Of a stretch of 64,000 bases of DNA, positions 7,673-17,045 are shown piece after piece (position 1 is the stretch's first letter; the number at the start of each line of letters is the position of its first letter). Under the pieces are notes generated by a model. The model saw only the letters and a program-made list of their open reading frames with translations. It was not told the DNA's origin and made no database searches. The translations under genes were made by a program, and so were the position numbers. The stretch comes from Acinetobacter sp. Ac_5812 (lineage in GTDB: Bacteria; Pseudomonadota; Gammaproteobacteria; Pseudomonadales; Moraxellaceae), in NCBI RefSeq assembly GCF_013072695.1, contig NZ_LXUK01000022.1, forward strand, positions 307,084-371,083, read 5' to 3'.

Positions 7673-8356
7673 ATGTCTTTAAGAGTTGGTGTTGCTGCTT
7701 TCGGGTTATTATTAAGTAGTTCAGTTTTTTCAGCAGTCACAATCACTGCACCTGAAGAAATCGTGATTCTTGCTGTAAATGGTCAAGAAGTAAATACTGG
7801 ATTAATTCCATCAAAAAAGAATAACTATCAAGTAGATCCAGGCAATTTAACTGTTAATGTTCGCTATCGTGAATATTTTGAGCATTTAAATGGTGAACAT
7901 GACATCGTTAAATCAGGTGTTGTAACCATTCAAGCACAAGATTTACAAGACAATCAGTCTTATAGTCTAGGTTTGGTCAATCCACCTAAAAACTTTGATG
8001 CTGCAAAGAAATATGCAGATCAACCTACCGTTGCTTTATATGATCAAAATAAAAAACTGGTAGTACAGCAAACGGGTGCAAATAATGAAGCACAGCCATG
8101 GTTTACTGGCAGTAATTTATTAAGCCGTACTTTGGATTTAACGCAAAAGAATAAAAATAATGCTGCGAATCAACCTGCACCTGTTTATGCAGGAACAACA
8201 TCACAAATAGCTGCAACCGCACCTGTAGCAGTAACAACGGCAGCAACAGTCGGTACAGCAAAAACTACAGATCAACAATTGGTAGAATTATGGCAGAAAG
8301 CGTCTAAAGCAGAGCGCCAAAAATTTATGGCTTGGTTAGCTGGTCAAACCAACTAA
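7673..8356 (+). CDS. DUF2057 family exported protein
   Basis: A 227-residue secreted protein. A signal peptide (residues 1-20, ending SSSVFSA) is followed by VTITAPEEIVILAVNGQEV, typical of the DUF2057 (YccT/UPF0319-like) family of periplasmic beta-rich proteins whose role is poorly understood. A low-complexity alanine/threonine linker (about residues 170-200) leads to a C-terminal helix, LVELWQKASKAERQKFMAWLAGQ. GAGAAGAG lies upstream of the ATG at 7673. The family call rests on the N-terminal motif. Confidence 0.75.
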   Translation: MSLRVGVAAFGLLLSSSVFSAVTITAPEEIVILAVNGQEVNTGLIPSKKNNYQVDPGNLTVNVRYREYFEHLNGEHDIVKSGVVTIQAQDLQDNQSYSLGLVNPPKNFDAAKKYADQPTVALYDQNKKLVVQQTGANNEAQPWFTGSNLLSRTLDLTQKNKNNAANQPAPVYAGTTSQIAATAPVAVTTAATVGTAKTTDQQLVELWQKASKAERQKFMAWLAGQTN

Positions 8357-8369
8357 TCTAAAATTTAAT

Positions 8370-8400
8370 AAGAAAGCCGATGTTATCATCGGCTTTCTTA
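8370..8400 (+). terminator. intrinsic terminator after DUF2057 gene
   Basis: AAGAAAGCCGATG and CATCGGCTTTCTT form a perfect 13-bp stem with a TTAT loop. The stem itself ends in the A/T-rich flanks, so it can work in both directions. Confidence 0.85.
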
Positions 8401-8419
8401 TGTGTGGGGGTAAAATAAA

Positions 8420-8983
8420 ATGTCTTTAAAGATTAGAAAAGTAAAGAATAGTGATTTGGAGCAATTGGTTAAGCTGATTAATATTGCTTATAGAGAACAA
8501 TCAGAACGTAGTTGGACAACTGAAAAAGCGTATGTGCAAGGTGATCGCATTGGTAAAGTTCAATTAGAAAAAGAATTACAGCAACCAAATTTCGAATTAT
8601 TGGTGGGTGAGCTAGACAATGATGAGATTGTTGCCTGCATAGGGCTAAGTTTGAATGATGATTGTATTGAGATAGGTACTTTTGCGATTGATCCATGCGT
8701 ACAGAATCAAGGCTATGGGCGTGAATTACTCAATTATGCTGAGTTATATATTAGTCAAAATTATCCAAGGGTTCGTGATTTAGTCATGCATGTTCTAGAT
8801 GTTCGAACTGAACTGTTGGCCTATTATCAGCGCCGTGGCTACCAAATAACGGGGCGAAAAAGTGAATATCCAATAGAGGCTGAAGTAGGGCAACCTCTTA
8901 TCCCTATTCAACTCATTGAAATGAAAAAATCTCTTTTAAGGCATAAAAAGAGCCATGATAAATTGGAACAATCATGGCTCTAA
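8420..8983 (+). CDS. GNAT family N-acetyltransferase
   Basis: A 187-residue acetyl-CoA-dependent N-acetyltransferase fold. IGTFAIDPCVQNQGYGRELL (about residues 76-95) is the beta4 strand and acetyl-CoA pyrophosphate loop (Q-x-x-G-x-G/Y), and YYQRRGYQITGRK (about residues 134-146) is the C-terminal strand motif. The substrate is unknown. The last 11 codons overlap a hairpin that is the terminator of the convergent iron-reductase operon, so the C-terminal residues (KKSHDKLEQSWL) are partly dictated by an RNA structure. Confidence 0.88.
   Translation: MSLKIRKVKNSDLEQLVKLINIAYREQSERSWTTEKAYVQGDRIGKVQLEKELQQPNFELLVGELDNDEIVACIGLSLNDDCIEIGTFAIDPCVQNQGYGRELLNYAELYISQNYPRVRDLVMHVLDVRTELLAYYQRRGYQITGRKSEYPIEAEVGQPLIPIQLIEMKKSLLRHKKSHDKLEQSWL
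8941..8981 (-). terminator. terminator of the PepSY operon, inside the GNAT 3' end
   Basis: AGAGCCATGAT (8949-8959) and ATCATGGCTCT (8971-8981) form a perfect 11-bp stem. Read on the minus strand the stem is followed by TTTTATGC, fitting termination of the operon whose last gene ends at 9006. On the plus strand no T-run follows. Confidence 0.7.
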
Positions 8984-9005
8984 GAACAGGAGGTTATTCT
9001 TGGTT

Positions 9006-10655
9006 TTAAGTAAGAGATGGTGCTTGGTCAACTTTTTGCGTAGACCATATTGAACCAACTGGTGCAGCTTGAGCACGGTTTCTGGCTTGTTGATAAAAAC
9101 GTATAAATATTAAAGCAAATATCAAAGCAGTGATATCAATCCAAATCAAACGACCTGTTGAATACCAAAGTCCTTGGATCGGGAATAAATGGGCAAGTAC
9201 AGACGTTGCAGGAATGAGCAATAAAACCACTGCAATTGCTAAGAACAACTGAGTTAAAGCTTTTGCTGCGCCAATAATGAAACTGTATGTAATACACGCA
9301 ATAAATACAAAATAGTAGCTATACATAAACACATGGTTATGACTTTGTAATTGCAATGGAATGACATAAGCCCATCGACCAATCAACATACTGGTAAATA
9401 TCGCCAGCATACAACCCAGACAAGCGCCGATGGTCAGATTGGCAATAAACATTACGTCCTTGCGTTGTTGCGGTGCTGGTAAGTTCGGATTCTTTTGCTT
9501 ACGCAAGCGCGTTTCAATCCATAGAATATTGCCTGAATAGAATAGATATGCGCCACCTAAGCCGAAGATCAAATAAATCCAGCGAATTGGCTCACCCCCA
9601 TAATTACCAAAGTGTAAGGCAAACATTGAACGGATCAGAGACGCTGCTGAACTTTCTTCAGTGGACAGGGTTTTGGTTGGGTAAGGTGTGCTTTGATACG
9701 GATTGAATGACATATAGTCAAAGGTATCACCACGAAGCATACGATCAGGATGATATAAAGCAACAAAGGCAGATGCACGTTCAGGATTATCCAGTTGGTT
9801 AAAACGAATACCATCTATACGATAATCAGGTGCTACTTTTTGAATGTTGAGAAAAACCTTTTCTACATCTAGCTGCGGGTTTGGCTCAACAATTTTAACC
9901 GCTGGTGCACGTTCAAATAGTGGCTTATCTTTCGATACCAGTTGGGTCAATGCGCCATAGAAAATATCATGAAAAGCAAAAACCACCACACTTACACTAA
10001 TAATGATATGAAAGGGTAAGCTGGTAATGCCAATGACATTATGTGTATCTAACCAAAACCTTTTTTTGTTTTTACCTTTGCGTACGGCAAAATAGTCGCT
10101 GATCAGGGTGGGTAATAACACAATTAAACCCGACATAATGGCGAGGAAGTATAGAACTGCCACAACCCCCATCACCATTACACCTGCGGTATGGTGCCCC
10201 ATCATACCCGGGATACCTGCTGTTTCATGCAGTTGTTCAATTAGCCAACCGAGTTTTGACACATTTTCTTGTTTGGCAATCAGTTGTCCATTTTGATCCA
10301 GAGTTGCCATCATGCTTGTTTGGGTAATATCAATGCCATGATGATCTTCAGCCTCAGCATGGGCAGCTTCCCATTGGATCGGTGCATTATGTCCTTCTGG
10401 CGAGCTAAAGCTTAAAGTGAATGCCTTTTGTGTTTCAGGGAATTTGGCCTGTACTTGCTCAACCAGTTGATTATATTGATTAGGCTGAATTGCAGCTAAT
10501 TTTTGTTGGGGAGGCGTAGCCCATTGGCTGAGGTGATGCTGGAACATGGTTAAACCACCAGCAAAAAAACAGATAAATAATAGAATACCTGCACTTATGC
10601 CAACCCATGTATGGAGGTTTTTGCCAGTTTTAATAATATCCGCACGAATTTTCAT
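9006..10655 (-). CDS. PepSY-TM domain protein, probable ferri-siderophore reductase
   Basis: A 549-residue inner-membrane protein of the PepSY-associated TM family (PiuB-like). N-terminal LHTWVGISAGILLFICFFAGG (residues 14-34) is the first of about four conserved helices; the family His residues appear in LHTW, LHETAG and LDTHNVIG. A periplasmic PepSY-like region lies between, and the C-terminus adds more helices. Members are encoded beside ferric siderophore receptors and are thought to reduce Fe(III) in siderophores. It is the last of three adjacent minus-strand genes behind a Fur-like box, which fits that role. Reductase activity is inferred from family and context. Confidence 0.85.
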   Translation of the reverse strand: MKIRADIIKTGKNLHTWVGISAGILLFICFFAGGLTMFQHHLSQWATPPQQKLAAIQPNQYNQLVEQVQAKFPETQKAFTLSFSSPEGHNAPIQWEAAHAEAEDHHGIDITQTSMMATLDQNGQLIAKQENVSKLGWLIEQLHETAGIPGMMGHHTAGVMVMGVVAVLYFLAIMSGLIVLLPTLISDYFAVRKGKNKKRFWLDTHNVIGITSLPFHIIISVSVVVFAFHDIFYGALTQLVSKDKPLFERAPAVKIVEPNPQLDVEKVFLNIQKVAPDYRIDGIRFNQLDNPERASAFVALYHPDRMLRGDTFDYMSFNPYQSTPYPTKTLSTEESSAASLIRSMFALHFGNYGGEPIRWIYLIFGLGGAYLFYSGNILWIETRLRKQKNPNLPAPQQRKDVMFIANLTIGACLGCMLAIFTSMLIGRWAYVIPLQLQSHNHVFMYSYYFVFIACITYSFIIGAAKALTQLFLAIAVVLLLIPATSVLAHLFPIQGLWYSTGRLIWIDITALIFALIFIRFYQQARNRAQAAPVGSIWSTQKVDQAPSLT

Positions 10656-10656
10656 T

Positions 10657-10944
10657 TTAAGCTCTTATCCAAAATAACAGGGCATAAGCGAGGATATTGG
10701 CAATGCTATAAATTAAAAAACTTTGCCAACCTTTAGGTATGAAATAAGCAATAAAGAACACGCAGAGCCAAATCCATGGAATGGACCACATGCCTAACTG
10801 CGGTGCAATCGAAGTATCAGCATTGGATTTACTGAGTAAAAGAATGATTGCCCCCATGGCGATTGCAAAGCTTAGGCCGAGAACAGCACCAACAAATGTT
10901 TTGGTCCACCAGTCTGGTTGGAGTTTTTGCTTAAGCATATTCAT
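10657..10944 (-). CDS. small membrane protein of the iron-reductase operon (DUF3649-like)
   Basis: A 95-residue protein with three predicted transmembrane helices (about residues 17-37, 53-69 and 75-93) and a conserved-looking WWTK near the N-terminus. It sits between the DUF3325 gene and the PepSY-TM gene, with start and stop codons touching (TAA then ATG at 10944; one base to the next ATG), so the three are translationally linked. Position and topology match the DUF3649-type proteins in siderophore-uptake operons; the exact family is tentative. Confidence 0.7.
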   Translation of the reverse strand: MNMLKQKLQPDWWTKTFVGAVLGLSFAIAMGAIILLLSKSNADTSIAPQLGMWSIPWIWLCVFFIAYFIPKGWQSFLIYSIANILAYALLFWIRA

Positions 10945-11202
10945 TTAAGCAGACCTTTTCATGAGCATAATGAAGGGGGCAAATGACCAAACGAGGGTGG
11001 CAATTGCAAGCCAGATCAAAATGGCAACTAAAAGCGGTAAACAATAAATCAAGATACTTAACCCAAATATGAAGCTCACCAGTGCCATGTAAAAAAATGG
11101 TCGAGGCAGTTGCTTGTTGAGGAAAATTTGATTGGGATGGCTGAGATAAACACTCATACAAGCGAGTAGTGAAACCATGATCCCTAAGAGTTTTAAAGTC
11201 AT
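10945..11202 (-). CDS. DUF3325 family small membrane protein
   Basis: An 85-residue protein with three hydrophobic helices. The start (LLGIMVSLLACMSVYLSHPNQIFL) and overall pattern match DUF3325, a family seen with ferric siderophore receptors and PepSY reductases. It is the first gene of the three-gene minus-strand operon; a Fur-like box begins about 20 bases upstream of its ATG. A role in iron uptake is inferred from context. Confidence 0.75.
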   Translation of the reverse strand: MTLKLLGIMVSLLACMSVYLSHPNQIFLNKQLPRPFFYMALVSFIFGLSILIYCLPLLVAILIWLAIATLVWSFAPFIMLMKRSA

Positions 11203-11220
11203 GTTGAGAGTCTGTTAACA

Positions 11221-11240
11221 TTAATGATAATAATTATTAT
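11221..11240. promoter_or_regulatory. Fur-like box of the iron-reductase operon
   Basis: AATGATAATAATTATTATT resembles the Fur consensus (GATAATGATAATCATTATC), with alternating GATAAT-type hexamers. It lies just upstream of the DUF3325 start, where bound Fe-Fur would block transcription. Confidence 0.7.
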
Positions 11241-11313
11241 TTAAATTCAATAAAAATTAAAGCATATATTCAAAACTTAATTGATTCGGTCGGAACATGA
11301 TGATTCAAATGCT

Positions 11314-11332
11314 ATTGATAATTGTTATCATT
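11314..11332. promoter_or_regulatory. Fur-like box of the TonB receptor
   Basis: ATTGATAATTGTTATCATT is close to a perfect 19-bp Fur palindrome, about 40 bases upstream of the receptor start at 11372. Its presence inside the longest open frame (from 11297) argues that the real start is downstream. Confidence 0.8.
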
Positions 11333-11371
11333 TATGTATTATGTAAAAAAATATTTCATCTCGGGGGAGCA

Positions 11372-13645
11372 ATGAAGCATCATAATTTATATAAAGCGAT
11401 GATGTTAAGCCTGATTGGCACATCAACAACGATAGCTTGGGCAGAAGATCAGTCAGAAAATTCAAAAAAATCGGATGTTTTACCGATTATTCATCTTAAA
11501 GCTGATCAAGATACGCCAACATATACCGTAAAAAAATCTAAGGCAGCTACAAAATTAGATTTGTCTTTAAAAGAAACGCCACAGTCAGTGAGTGTGATCA
11601 CTGAACAACAAATGAAAGATCAGAATTTAACAAGTGTATCTGGAGTTCTTGATCAGATTCCTGGGGTTTATCGTCAAAGTTATGGTGCGACGTCTGCTTG
11701 GGGAACTGGCGGTGAATATACCTCTTATTATTCGCGTGGCTCGAAAATTATTAATTTTCAGATTGACGGATTGTTGTCGAGTCCTGCGATAGAAGGTCGT
11801 AGCAACACGGCATTAAGTAATATTGATACCGCTATTTTTGAGAATATTACCGTTGTAAAAGGTGCAACTGGCTTATTAAATGGCAGCGGTTTGCCAAGTG
11901 CCAGTGTCAATTTTAACCGCAAACACGCCATACCCAATGCACAATCAACGGCTAAAGTGAGCTATGGCTCATGGAATACGTGGCGTAGTGAAATTGATGC
12001 CTCTCAAGCATTGAATGAATCAGGAAGTATTCGTGGTCGTGTCGTTGCAGCACATCAACAAGGTGATAGCTGGCAGAAATGGGGAGATGCTGCCTCAACC
12101 ATCTTATACGGTGTAGTCGATGCCGATTTAAGTGATAAAACAGTTTTAAGTATTGGTACATCGTTAAGTCGTAATGAAAGTGATGGGCAAAGTATCCATG
12201 CTTACGCAAATTTCGATGCGAAAAATATTCTTTCTCCAATGGGGCGTAAAGACAATTCAGCTCCACGTTGGGCTTATACCCATACTGATAGTCTCAATGC
12301 ATTTGCTCAGTTGCAACATGAGTTTGAAAACCGTTGGAAGTTGAATGCGAATTATAATTTTGCAACAACCGATACAGAAAGCATTTATGGGGTAATTGGG
12401 TCAAACACATCAGGCGTTTATAAGATGCAAGATGGGAAGCGTGTACAAGTCATCGGTGCTGATGGAAAGCCAGTTTATTATACGGATTATGAAAAAAATA
12501 CATCAACTGTGACAGCGGGTTATCAACATACTAAGCCTGTTGAACATTCTGTTGATTTAGGTGTGACTGGACCATATCAGTTATTTGGCCGTGAACATGA
12601 ATTGATGCTCGGTGCAAACTTTCAGGATGTAGACCAAAATGATCCTTATTACAATCGTGTAATGGGTGAAACTGGGGCAATTAATATCAAAAGCTGGAAT
12701 GGTTATACTGCACAGCCCGCTGGTCTATATACTGCGGCAACTGTAGGAAATTCTGTACTGCAATTTAGACAATATGGCGGCTATTTGGCAACTCGCTTAA
12801 ATCTTCTTGACCATTTGAAAGTCATATTAGGTGGGCGTGCTTCGAGCATTGATTATTATGCCGAGTCTGGTAATAAAAATAATGGAACAAAAATTAAAAT
12901 TGATGATCAATTTACGCCTTATGCAGGGATCGTTTTTGATGTCACACCTGAATGGGCAGTTTATGCTAGCTATACCAGTATTTTCTCGCCACAAGCGAAT
13001 AAAGATTATCAAATGAAATTGCTGGATCCTAAAGAAGGTGATAGCTATGAGCTAGGGGTTAAAGGCGAGCTTTTGGCAGGTCGTGTGAACACCAGTTTGG
13101 CTTTATTCCAATCGAATATGGATAATGTCGCTGTGGAAGCTGGTAAATATGCGACCAGTGAAGAAGTACCAGGGGCGGTTGCTGGAACATCTTATTACCG
13201 TTCTGCAAAAGGTGCGAAGACTAAAGGCTTTGAGGCTGCGATTTCAGGAGAAGTGCTACCAAATCTGAATCTGAATGGTGGATATACTTATTCAGAGACC
13301 AAGGAAAAAGGCGATCGTATCAATACCGATATTCCAAAAGATCAGTTTAAGCTCTTTGCTACTTATAAGTTTTCTGGTGATTTGGAGAAGCTGAGTGTTG
13401 GAGCTGGAGTGACGTGGCAGAATAAAATTTATAGTAGCTATGACATGGATGGCTTTGCACGTGATACCAATGGTCAAAAAGCTTTTACATTGGTTGATGC
13501 AATGGCGAAGTATGAGCTTAGTCCAGTGTTAACCGTGGGTTTAAATCTCAATAATATTACGGATAAAACGTATCGTTTAAATACATCGAATCAAACATAT
13601 GGCGCACCGCGTAGCGTAACGGGTTCTGTATCCTTTAAGTTTTAA
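11372..13645 (+). CDS. TonB-dependent siderophore receptor
   Basis: A 757-residue outer-membrane receptor for a ferric siderophore. A signal peptide (ending TTIAWA-ED) precedes the plug domain: a TonB-box-like YTVKKSKAATKLDLSLKETPQSVSVIT, DQNLTSVSGVLDQIPGVY, and VVKGATGLLNGSGLPSASVNF. The 22-strand barrel ends in the terminal aromatic SFKF. The plug motifs match the FhuE/FpvA-like receptor class, but ligand choice cannot be read. ATG 11372 follows GGGGGAG; an upstream frame from 11297 would include a Fur box and lacks a signal peptide. It is divergent from the PepSY operon, so uptake and reduction genes are probably co-regulated by iron. Confidence 0.93.
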   Translation: MKHHNLYKAMMLSLIGTSTTIAWAEDQSENSKKSDVLPIIHLKADQDTPTYTVKKSKAATKLDLSLKETPQSVSVITEQQMKDQNLTSVSGVLDQIPGVYRQSYGATSAWGTGGEYTSYYSRGSKIINFQIDGLLSSPAIEGRSNTALSNIDTAIFENITVVKGATGLLNGSGLPSASVNFNRKHAIPNAQSTAKVSYGSWNTWRSEIDASQALNESGSIRGRVVAAHQQGDSWQKWGDAASTILYGVVDADLSDKTVLSIGTSLSRNESDGQSIHAYANFDAKNILSPMGRKDNSAPRWAYTHTDSLNAFAQLQHEFENRWKLNANYNFATTDTESIYGVIGSNTSGVYKMQDGKRVQVIGADGKPVYYTDYEKNTSTVTAGYQHTKPVEHSVDLGVTGPYQLFGREHELMLGANFQDVDQNDPYYNRVMGETGAINIKSWNGYTAQPAGLYTAATVGNSVLQFRQYGGYLATRLNLLDHLKVILGGRASSIDYYAESGNKNNGTKIKIDDQFTPYAGIVFDVTPEWAVYASYTSIFSPQANKDYQMKLLDPKEGDSYELGVKGELLAGRVNTSLALFQSNMDNVAVEAGKYATSEEVPGAVAGTSYYRSAKGAKTKGFEAAISGEVLPNLNLNGGYTYSETKEKGDRINTDIPKDQFKLFATYKFSGDLEKLSVGAGVTWQNKIYSSYDMDGFARDTNGQKAFTLVDAMAKYELSPVLTVGLNLNNITDKTYRLNTSNQTYGAPRSVTGSVSFKF

Positions 13646-13654
13646 TGGTTATAT

Positions 13655-13688
13655 AAAAAAGAGGAAGCAATTTTGCTTCCTCTTTTTT
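13655..13688. terminator. bidirectional intrinsic terminator
   Basis: A-run, GAGGAAGCAA, GCTTCCTC and T-run form a long stem between the convergent TonB receptor gene and the cytochrome bd operon. It can serve both. Confidence 0.92.
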
Positions 13689-13702
13689 AGTTTCATCAGA
13701 AA

Positions 13703-13999
13703 TTAATTTCCAATCCAAATAAAATAGCCCAACACCATTAAAGGCCAAGCGATATAAGGACTGAATAACCATTTCCATAACCAGAATCTTGGTATAAATC
13801 CGACCCCATGCACGAAACCACCAGAAATTCCAATCATCACCAGCATTAGCAAGCTATGATTATAATGTCCGTTGGCATCCAACATCAGTGATGGATGTAC
13901 CAGTAAAATAGCAGCAAGCGGCAATGCCAACAAAAACGAAATGGTCATTGCAAGTACTTGCGCTTTACTATTCTTCGGTGTTGTCATTGCTTCAGCCAT
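13703..13999 (-). CDS. ybgE: cyd operon protein YbgE
   Basis: A 98-residue protein with three predicted transmembrane helices (LAMTISFLLALPLAAILLV, SLLMLVMIGISGGFVHGVGF and PYIAWPLMVLGYFIWIG), matching YbgE, the last gene of many cytochrome bd operons. Its role is not established. I chose the ATG at 13999 (MAEAMTTP) because GAGGA lies 8 bases upstream and this avoids overlap with cydX; an ATG at 14014 would overlap cydX. Confidence 0.85.
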   Translation of the reverse strand: MAEAMTTPKNSKAQVLAMTISFLLALPLAAILLVHPSLMLDANGHYNHSLLMLVMIGISGGFVHGVGFIPRFWLWKWLFSPYIAWPLMVLGYFIWIGN

Positions 14000-14003
14000 T
14001 CTA

Positions 14004-14105
14004 TTATTCCTCATCTAAATCTTGATGATGCTCGATATACAGCGCACTGAGTACACCTGCGAAACATGCCATCAAAACACCTAGAATCCATGCAAAATAC
14101 CACAT
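14004..14105 (-). CDS. cydX: cytochrome bd oxidase small subunit CydX
   Basis: A 33-residue single-helix protein starting MWYFAWILGVLMACFAG and ending in an acidic tail (HHQDLDEE). This is the conserved signature of CydX (MWYFxWILG), the small subunit that stabilises the haems of cytochrome bd. It lies between cydB and ybgE, with AGGAG ahead of the ATG at 14105. It is too short for usual gene-length cut-offs and is easily missed. Confidence 0.95.
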   Translation of the reverse strand: MWYFAWILGVLMACFAGVLSALYIEHHQDLDEE

Positions 14106-14119
14106 GTCATATCTCCTCA

Positions 14120-15265
14120 TTAATACAAACTATGTGAATTTTCTTCGATATGTTTGTTGGTGATGACACCCCACATTTTGTAATACGACCAAGAGGTATA
14201 GATCAAAATGAGCGGAACAAAGATACATGCAGCAACGGTCATTACACCAAGGGTTTTATGACTAGAAACAGCATCCCACATGGTTAAGCTTGATGTTGGA
14301 TCAATGCTTGATGGTAATAAGAATGGGAACAAGGCAAAACCAGCAGTAAGAATTGCGCCGACAATCATTAAACTTGTACCTGTAAAACTCACCGCTGCTT
14401 TATGTTTTGCTGCGCTGACAATCACCAATAACGCACCTAAGATTGCAGCGATTGGCGCAGCCATAGTGATTGGATAGGTTACATAGTTGTTTAACCAACC
14501 ATGATTGGCATTGGTCACCACATCTTTCGCAAGCGGATTCAGAGCAGCATTGGTATTGACCGCAGTTGCATAGCTATAACCAGAGATATTGCCAAATAAT
14601 AACCATGCACCCGCAGCCAAGAAGCACACAAGGAATACGATTGCCATGATTTGTGTTGCTTTGGCAGAACGGTTATGCAAATTGCCATCAGTACGTAGCA
14701 TCAACCAAGCACCACCATGCGCACATAACATTGATAGGCTGACAATACCGCAAATCAGTGCAAATGGATTCAATAGCGCAAAGAAGCTACCTGTATATTG
14801 TGAACGTAAGGTGTCATCTAAGCTAAAGGGTACACCGAGGAACAAGTTCCCAAAGGCTACGCCAAACACCAGCGCAGGAACAGCGCCACCGATACATAAG
14901 CCCCAATCCCAAGAGGTACGCCATTGGGTATTCTCTAACTTAGAGCGATAGTCGAAACCGACAGGTCGCAGGAATAGGGCAAATAGAACCAGCAGTAAGG
15001 CCCAGTACATGCCAGAGAAGGCAACGGCATAGACCATTGGCCAAGCAGCAAAAAGTGCACCACCGGCTGTAATAAACCAGACTTGGTTACCGTCCCAATG
15101 TGGTGCAATCGTGTTGATTGCAGCACGGCGTTCAGAGTCAGTTTTACCTACAAATGGCATCAGTGCCATTGAGCCCATATCGAAACCATCTGTAAGCGCA
15201 AAGCCAATCAGTAGTACACCAACGAGCACCCACCAGATAATTTTTAGGAGTTCATATTCGATCAT
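14120..15265 (-). CDS. cydB: cytochrome bd ubiquinol oxidase subunit II
   Basis: A 381-residue inner-membrane subunit II of cytochrome bd oxidase. It starts [23 protein letters not shown], the family hallmark with the GFxLTDGFDxG motif of the first helix, and has about nine helices including [22 protein letters not shown]. Its length equals that of E. coli CydB. GGGGAGG precedes the ATG at 15265, and the ATGA overlaps the cydA stop, so translation is coupled. Confidence 0.97.
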   Translation of the reverse strand: MIEYELLKIIWWVLVGVLLIGFALTDGFDMGSMALMPFVGKTDSERRAAINTIAPHWDGNQVWFITAGGALFAAWPMVYAVAFSGMYWALLLVLFALFLRPVGFDYRSKLENTQWRTSWDWGLCIGGAVPALVFGVAFGNLFLGVPFSLDDTLRSQYTGSFFALLNPFALICGIVSLSMLCAHGGAWLMLRTDGNLHNRSAKATQIMAIVFLVCFLAAGAWLLFGNISGYSYATAVNTNAALNPLAKDVVTNANHGWLNNYVTYPITMAAPIAAILGALLVIVSAAKHKAAVSFTGTSLMIVGAILTAGFALFPFLLPSSIDPTSSLTMWDAVSSHKTLGVMTVAACIFVPLILIYTSWSYYKMWGVITNKHIEENSHSLY

Positions 15266-16839
15266 GATTGAGCCTCCCCAGTTTTTGCATCTAGTTTTTC
15301 AAAATGGTATTTACCAGTGTGCAAAGAACTTGGACCTAAACGAGCAAATTTGATCATTAAGTACATTTCAATAATGAGTAGTACTGTATAGAACGCTGCA
15401 AGCGCAATAATCGAGCCCCAGACATCGCCAGTACTTACGCTTGAAGCAGACAGATGTGTTGGTAGAATTTCACCGATTGACCACGGTTGACGACCACCTT
15501 CAGCCACATACCAACCTGTTTGAGCTGCAATCCATGGGAGCGGGAGAGCAAACAAAGCAAATTTGAGTAACCAAGGTTTATCTTCGGCATTGCGTTTTGC
15601 TACAGCCCAAGTCGCGAATAGGAATAACAACAGCATGAGGAAGCCAGAAGCAACCATGGCACGGAAAGAGAAGAACAGTGCAGCAACGTTTGGAATCGTA
15701 TCTTTAGTTGCAGCTTGGATATGCGCTTCAGTGGCATCAACTACATTTGGAGAATATTTTTTCAATAACAGACCATAACCCAAGTCTTTTTGATTTTTCT
15801 CAAATGACGCCAACAATTCTGGAGAGCGGTCACCAGCACGAAGTTTCTCTAACTCGCTGTAGGCCACCATACCGTTACGGATACGGACTTCATGTTCTTT
15901 CATCAAGTCACGTAAACCCGTTACTTCTTTATCGGTAGAACGTGTTGCAATAATGCCCATGACATATGGAATTTTAATTGCATAGTCGGTACGCATTTCC
16001 TGCTGATTTGGGAGGCCAAATAAGGTGAATGCAGCAGGCGCAGGTTCGGTATGCCATTCTGCTTCGATCGCAGCAAGTTTGGTTTTTTGAACATCACCGA
16101 GTTCATAACCAGATTCATCACCAAGTAGAATCACAGATAAAGTTGATGCTAAACCGAAGATTGCAGCGATGGCGAATGAGCGACGTGCAAAAGGTAAATC
16201 ACGTTTCTTTAATAAGTAATAGCTTGAGATGGCGAGTACAAAGATTGCACCAGTGACATAACCTGCAGAAACTGTGTGTACAAATTTTACTTGCGCCACT
16301 GGGTTAAAAATCAGCGCGCCAAAATCGACCAATTCCATACGCATGGTTTCGTAGTTAAATGCAGCACCGACTGGGTTTTGCATCCAACCATTGGCAATCA
16401 GAATCCACAAGGCTGACATATTCGAGCCAATCGCTACTAACCAAGTTACACCTAAGTGCTGTACTTTAGAGAGACGATCCCAACCAAAGAAGAACAAACC
16501 AATAAAGGTTGATTCAAGGAAGAAAGCCATTAAGCCTTCAATTGCAAGCGGTGCCCCGAAAATATCGCCTACATAGTGAGAATAATACGCCCAGTTGGTA
16601 CCAAACTGGAATTCCATAGTCAGACCAGTAGTTACCCCTAAGGCAAAGTTAATCCCGAAGAGTTTGCCCCAGAACTTGGTCATGTCTTTATAAATTTCTT
16701 TACCTGAAATCACATACGTGGTTTCCATAATGGCAAGAATAAAAGCCAGACCTAAAGTTAGAGGGACGAAAAGAAAGTGATACATTGCGGTCATTGCAAA
16801 TTGGAACCGCGAAAGATCGACCACGCTTTCAGAAATCAT
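15262..16839 (-). CDS. cydA: cytochrome bd ubiquinol oxidase subunit I
   Basis: A 525-residue catalytic subunit that oxidises ubiquinol and carries haems b558, b595 and d. The haem ligands appear in [15 protein letters not shown] (His near residue 21), [10 protein letters not shown] (His) and [11 protein letters not shown] (Met). The quinol-binding Q-loop is the long form ([22 protein letters not shown]), and GRQPW is present, so this is the bd-I type with high similarity to E. coli. The ATG at 16839 overlaps the cydP stop by one base; CAGGAG lies 8 bases upstream. Confidence 0.98.
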   Translation of the reverse strand: MISESVVDLSRFQFAMTAMYHFLFVPLTLGLAFILAIMETTYVISGKEIYKDMTKFWGKLFGINFALGVTTGLTMEFQFGTNWAYYSHYVGDIFGAPLAIEGLMAFFLESTFIGLFFFGWDRLSKVQHLGVTWLVAIGSNMSALWILIANGWMQNPVGAAFNYETMRMELVDFGALIFNPVAQVKFVHTVSAGYVTGAIFVLAISSYYLLKKRDLPFARRSFAIAAIFGLASTLSVILLGDESGYELGDVQKTKLAAIEAEWHTEPAPAAFTLFGLPNQQEMRTDYAIKIPYVMGIIATRSTDKEVTGLRDLMKEHEVRIRNGMVAYSELEKLRAGDRSPELLASFEKNQKDLGYGLLLKKYSPNVVDATEAHIQAATKDTIPNVAALFFSFRAMVASGFLMLLLFLFATWAVAKRNAEDKPWLLKFALFALPLPWIAAQTGWYVAEGGRQPWSIGEILPTHLSASSVSTGDVWGSIIALAAFYTVLLIIEMYLMIKFARLGPSSLHTGKYHFEKLDAKTGEAQS

Positions 16840-17045
16840 CAACGTGTCTCCTGAGTTTTGGACATGTCACCAGCAATACGCTCGGCAACTTCATTGTTAA
16901 AATCTTTTGGAATCGTTGGCGCATCAAACCAGATGTGTTTAATCACCAAGAGAAGGACAACTTTAATAATAAGAATAATCGTAATTTCTCTGATGAGCCG
17001 CCGATTTGGATCTTGAGAACTCGTGTTCATTGAACCCAGCCTCAT
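16839..17045 (-). CDS. cydP: cytochrome bd-associated small membrane protein CydP
   Basis: A 68-residue (or 63, from ATG 17030) protein with one transmembrane helix ([20 protein letters not shown]) preceded by RRLIREI and followed by a short periplasmic or cytoplasmic tail. The pattern RRLxREI-hydrophobic-KxxLL and position directly before cydA match the CydP family of putative small subunits. It overlaps cydA by one base. Its role in the oxidase is not established. Confidence 0.8.
   Translation of the reverse strand: MRLGSMNTSSQDPNRRLIREITIILIIKVVLLLVIKHIWFDAPTIPKDFNNEVAERIAGDMSKTQETR

Noticed and set aside
10931..11221. A 96-residue minus-strand frame overlapping DUF3325
   Set aside because: Shadow of the DUF3325 gene, which has the family match, the touching start-stop junction and the Fur-like box.
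14589..14951. A 120-residue plus-strand open frame over cydB
   Set aside because: It is antisense to a well-supported cydB, and its composition is what the complement of a membrane protein gives.
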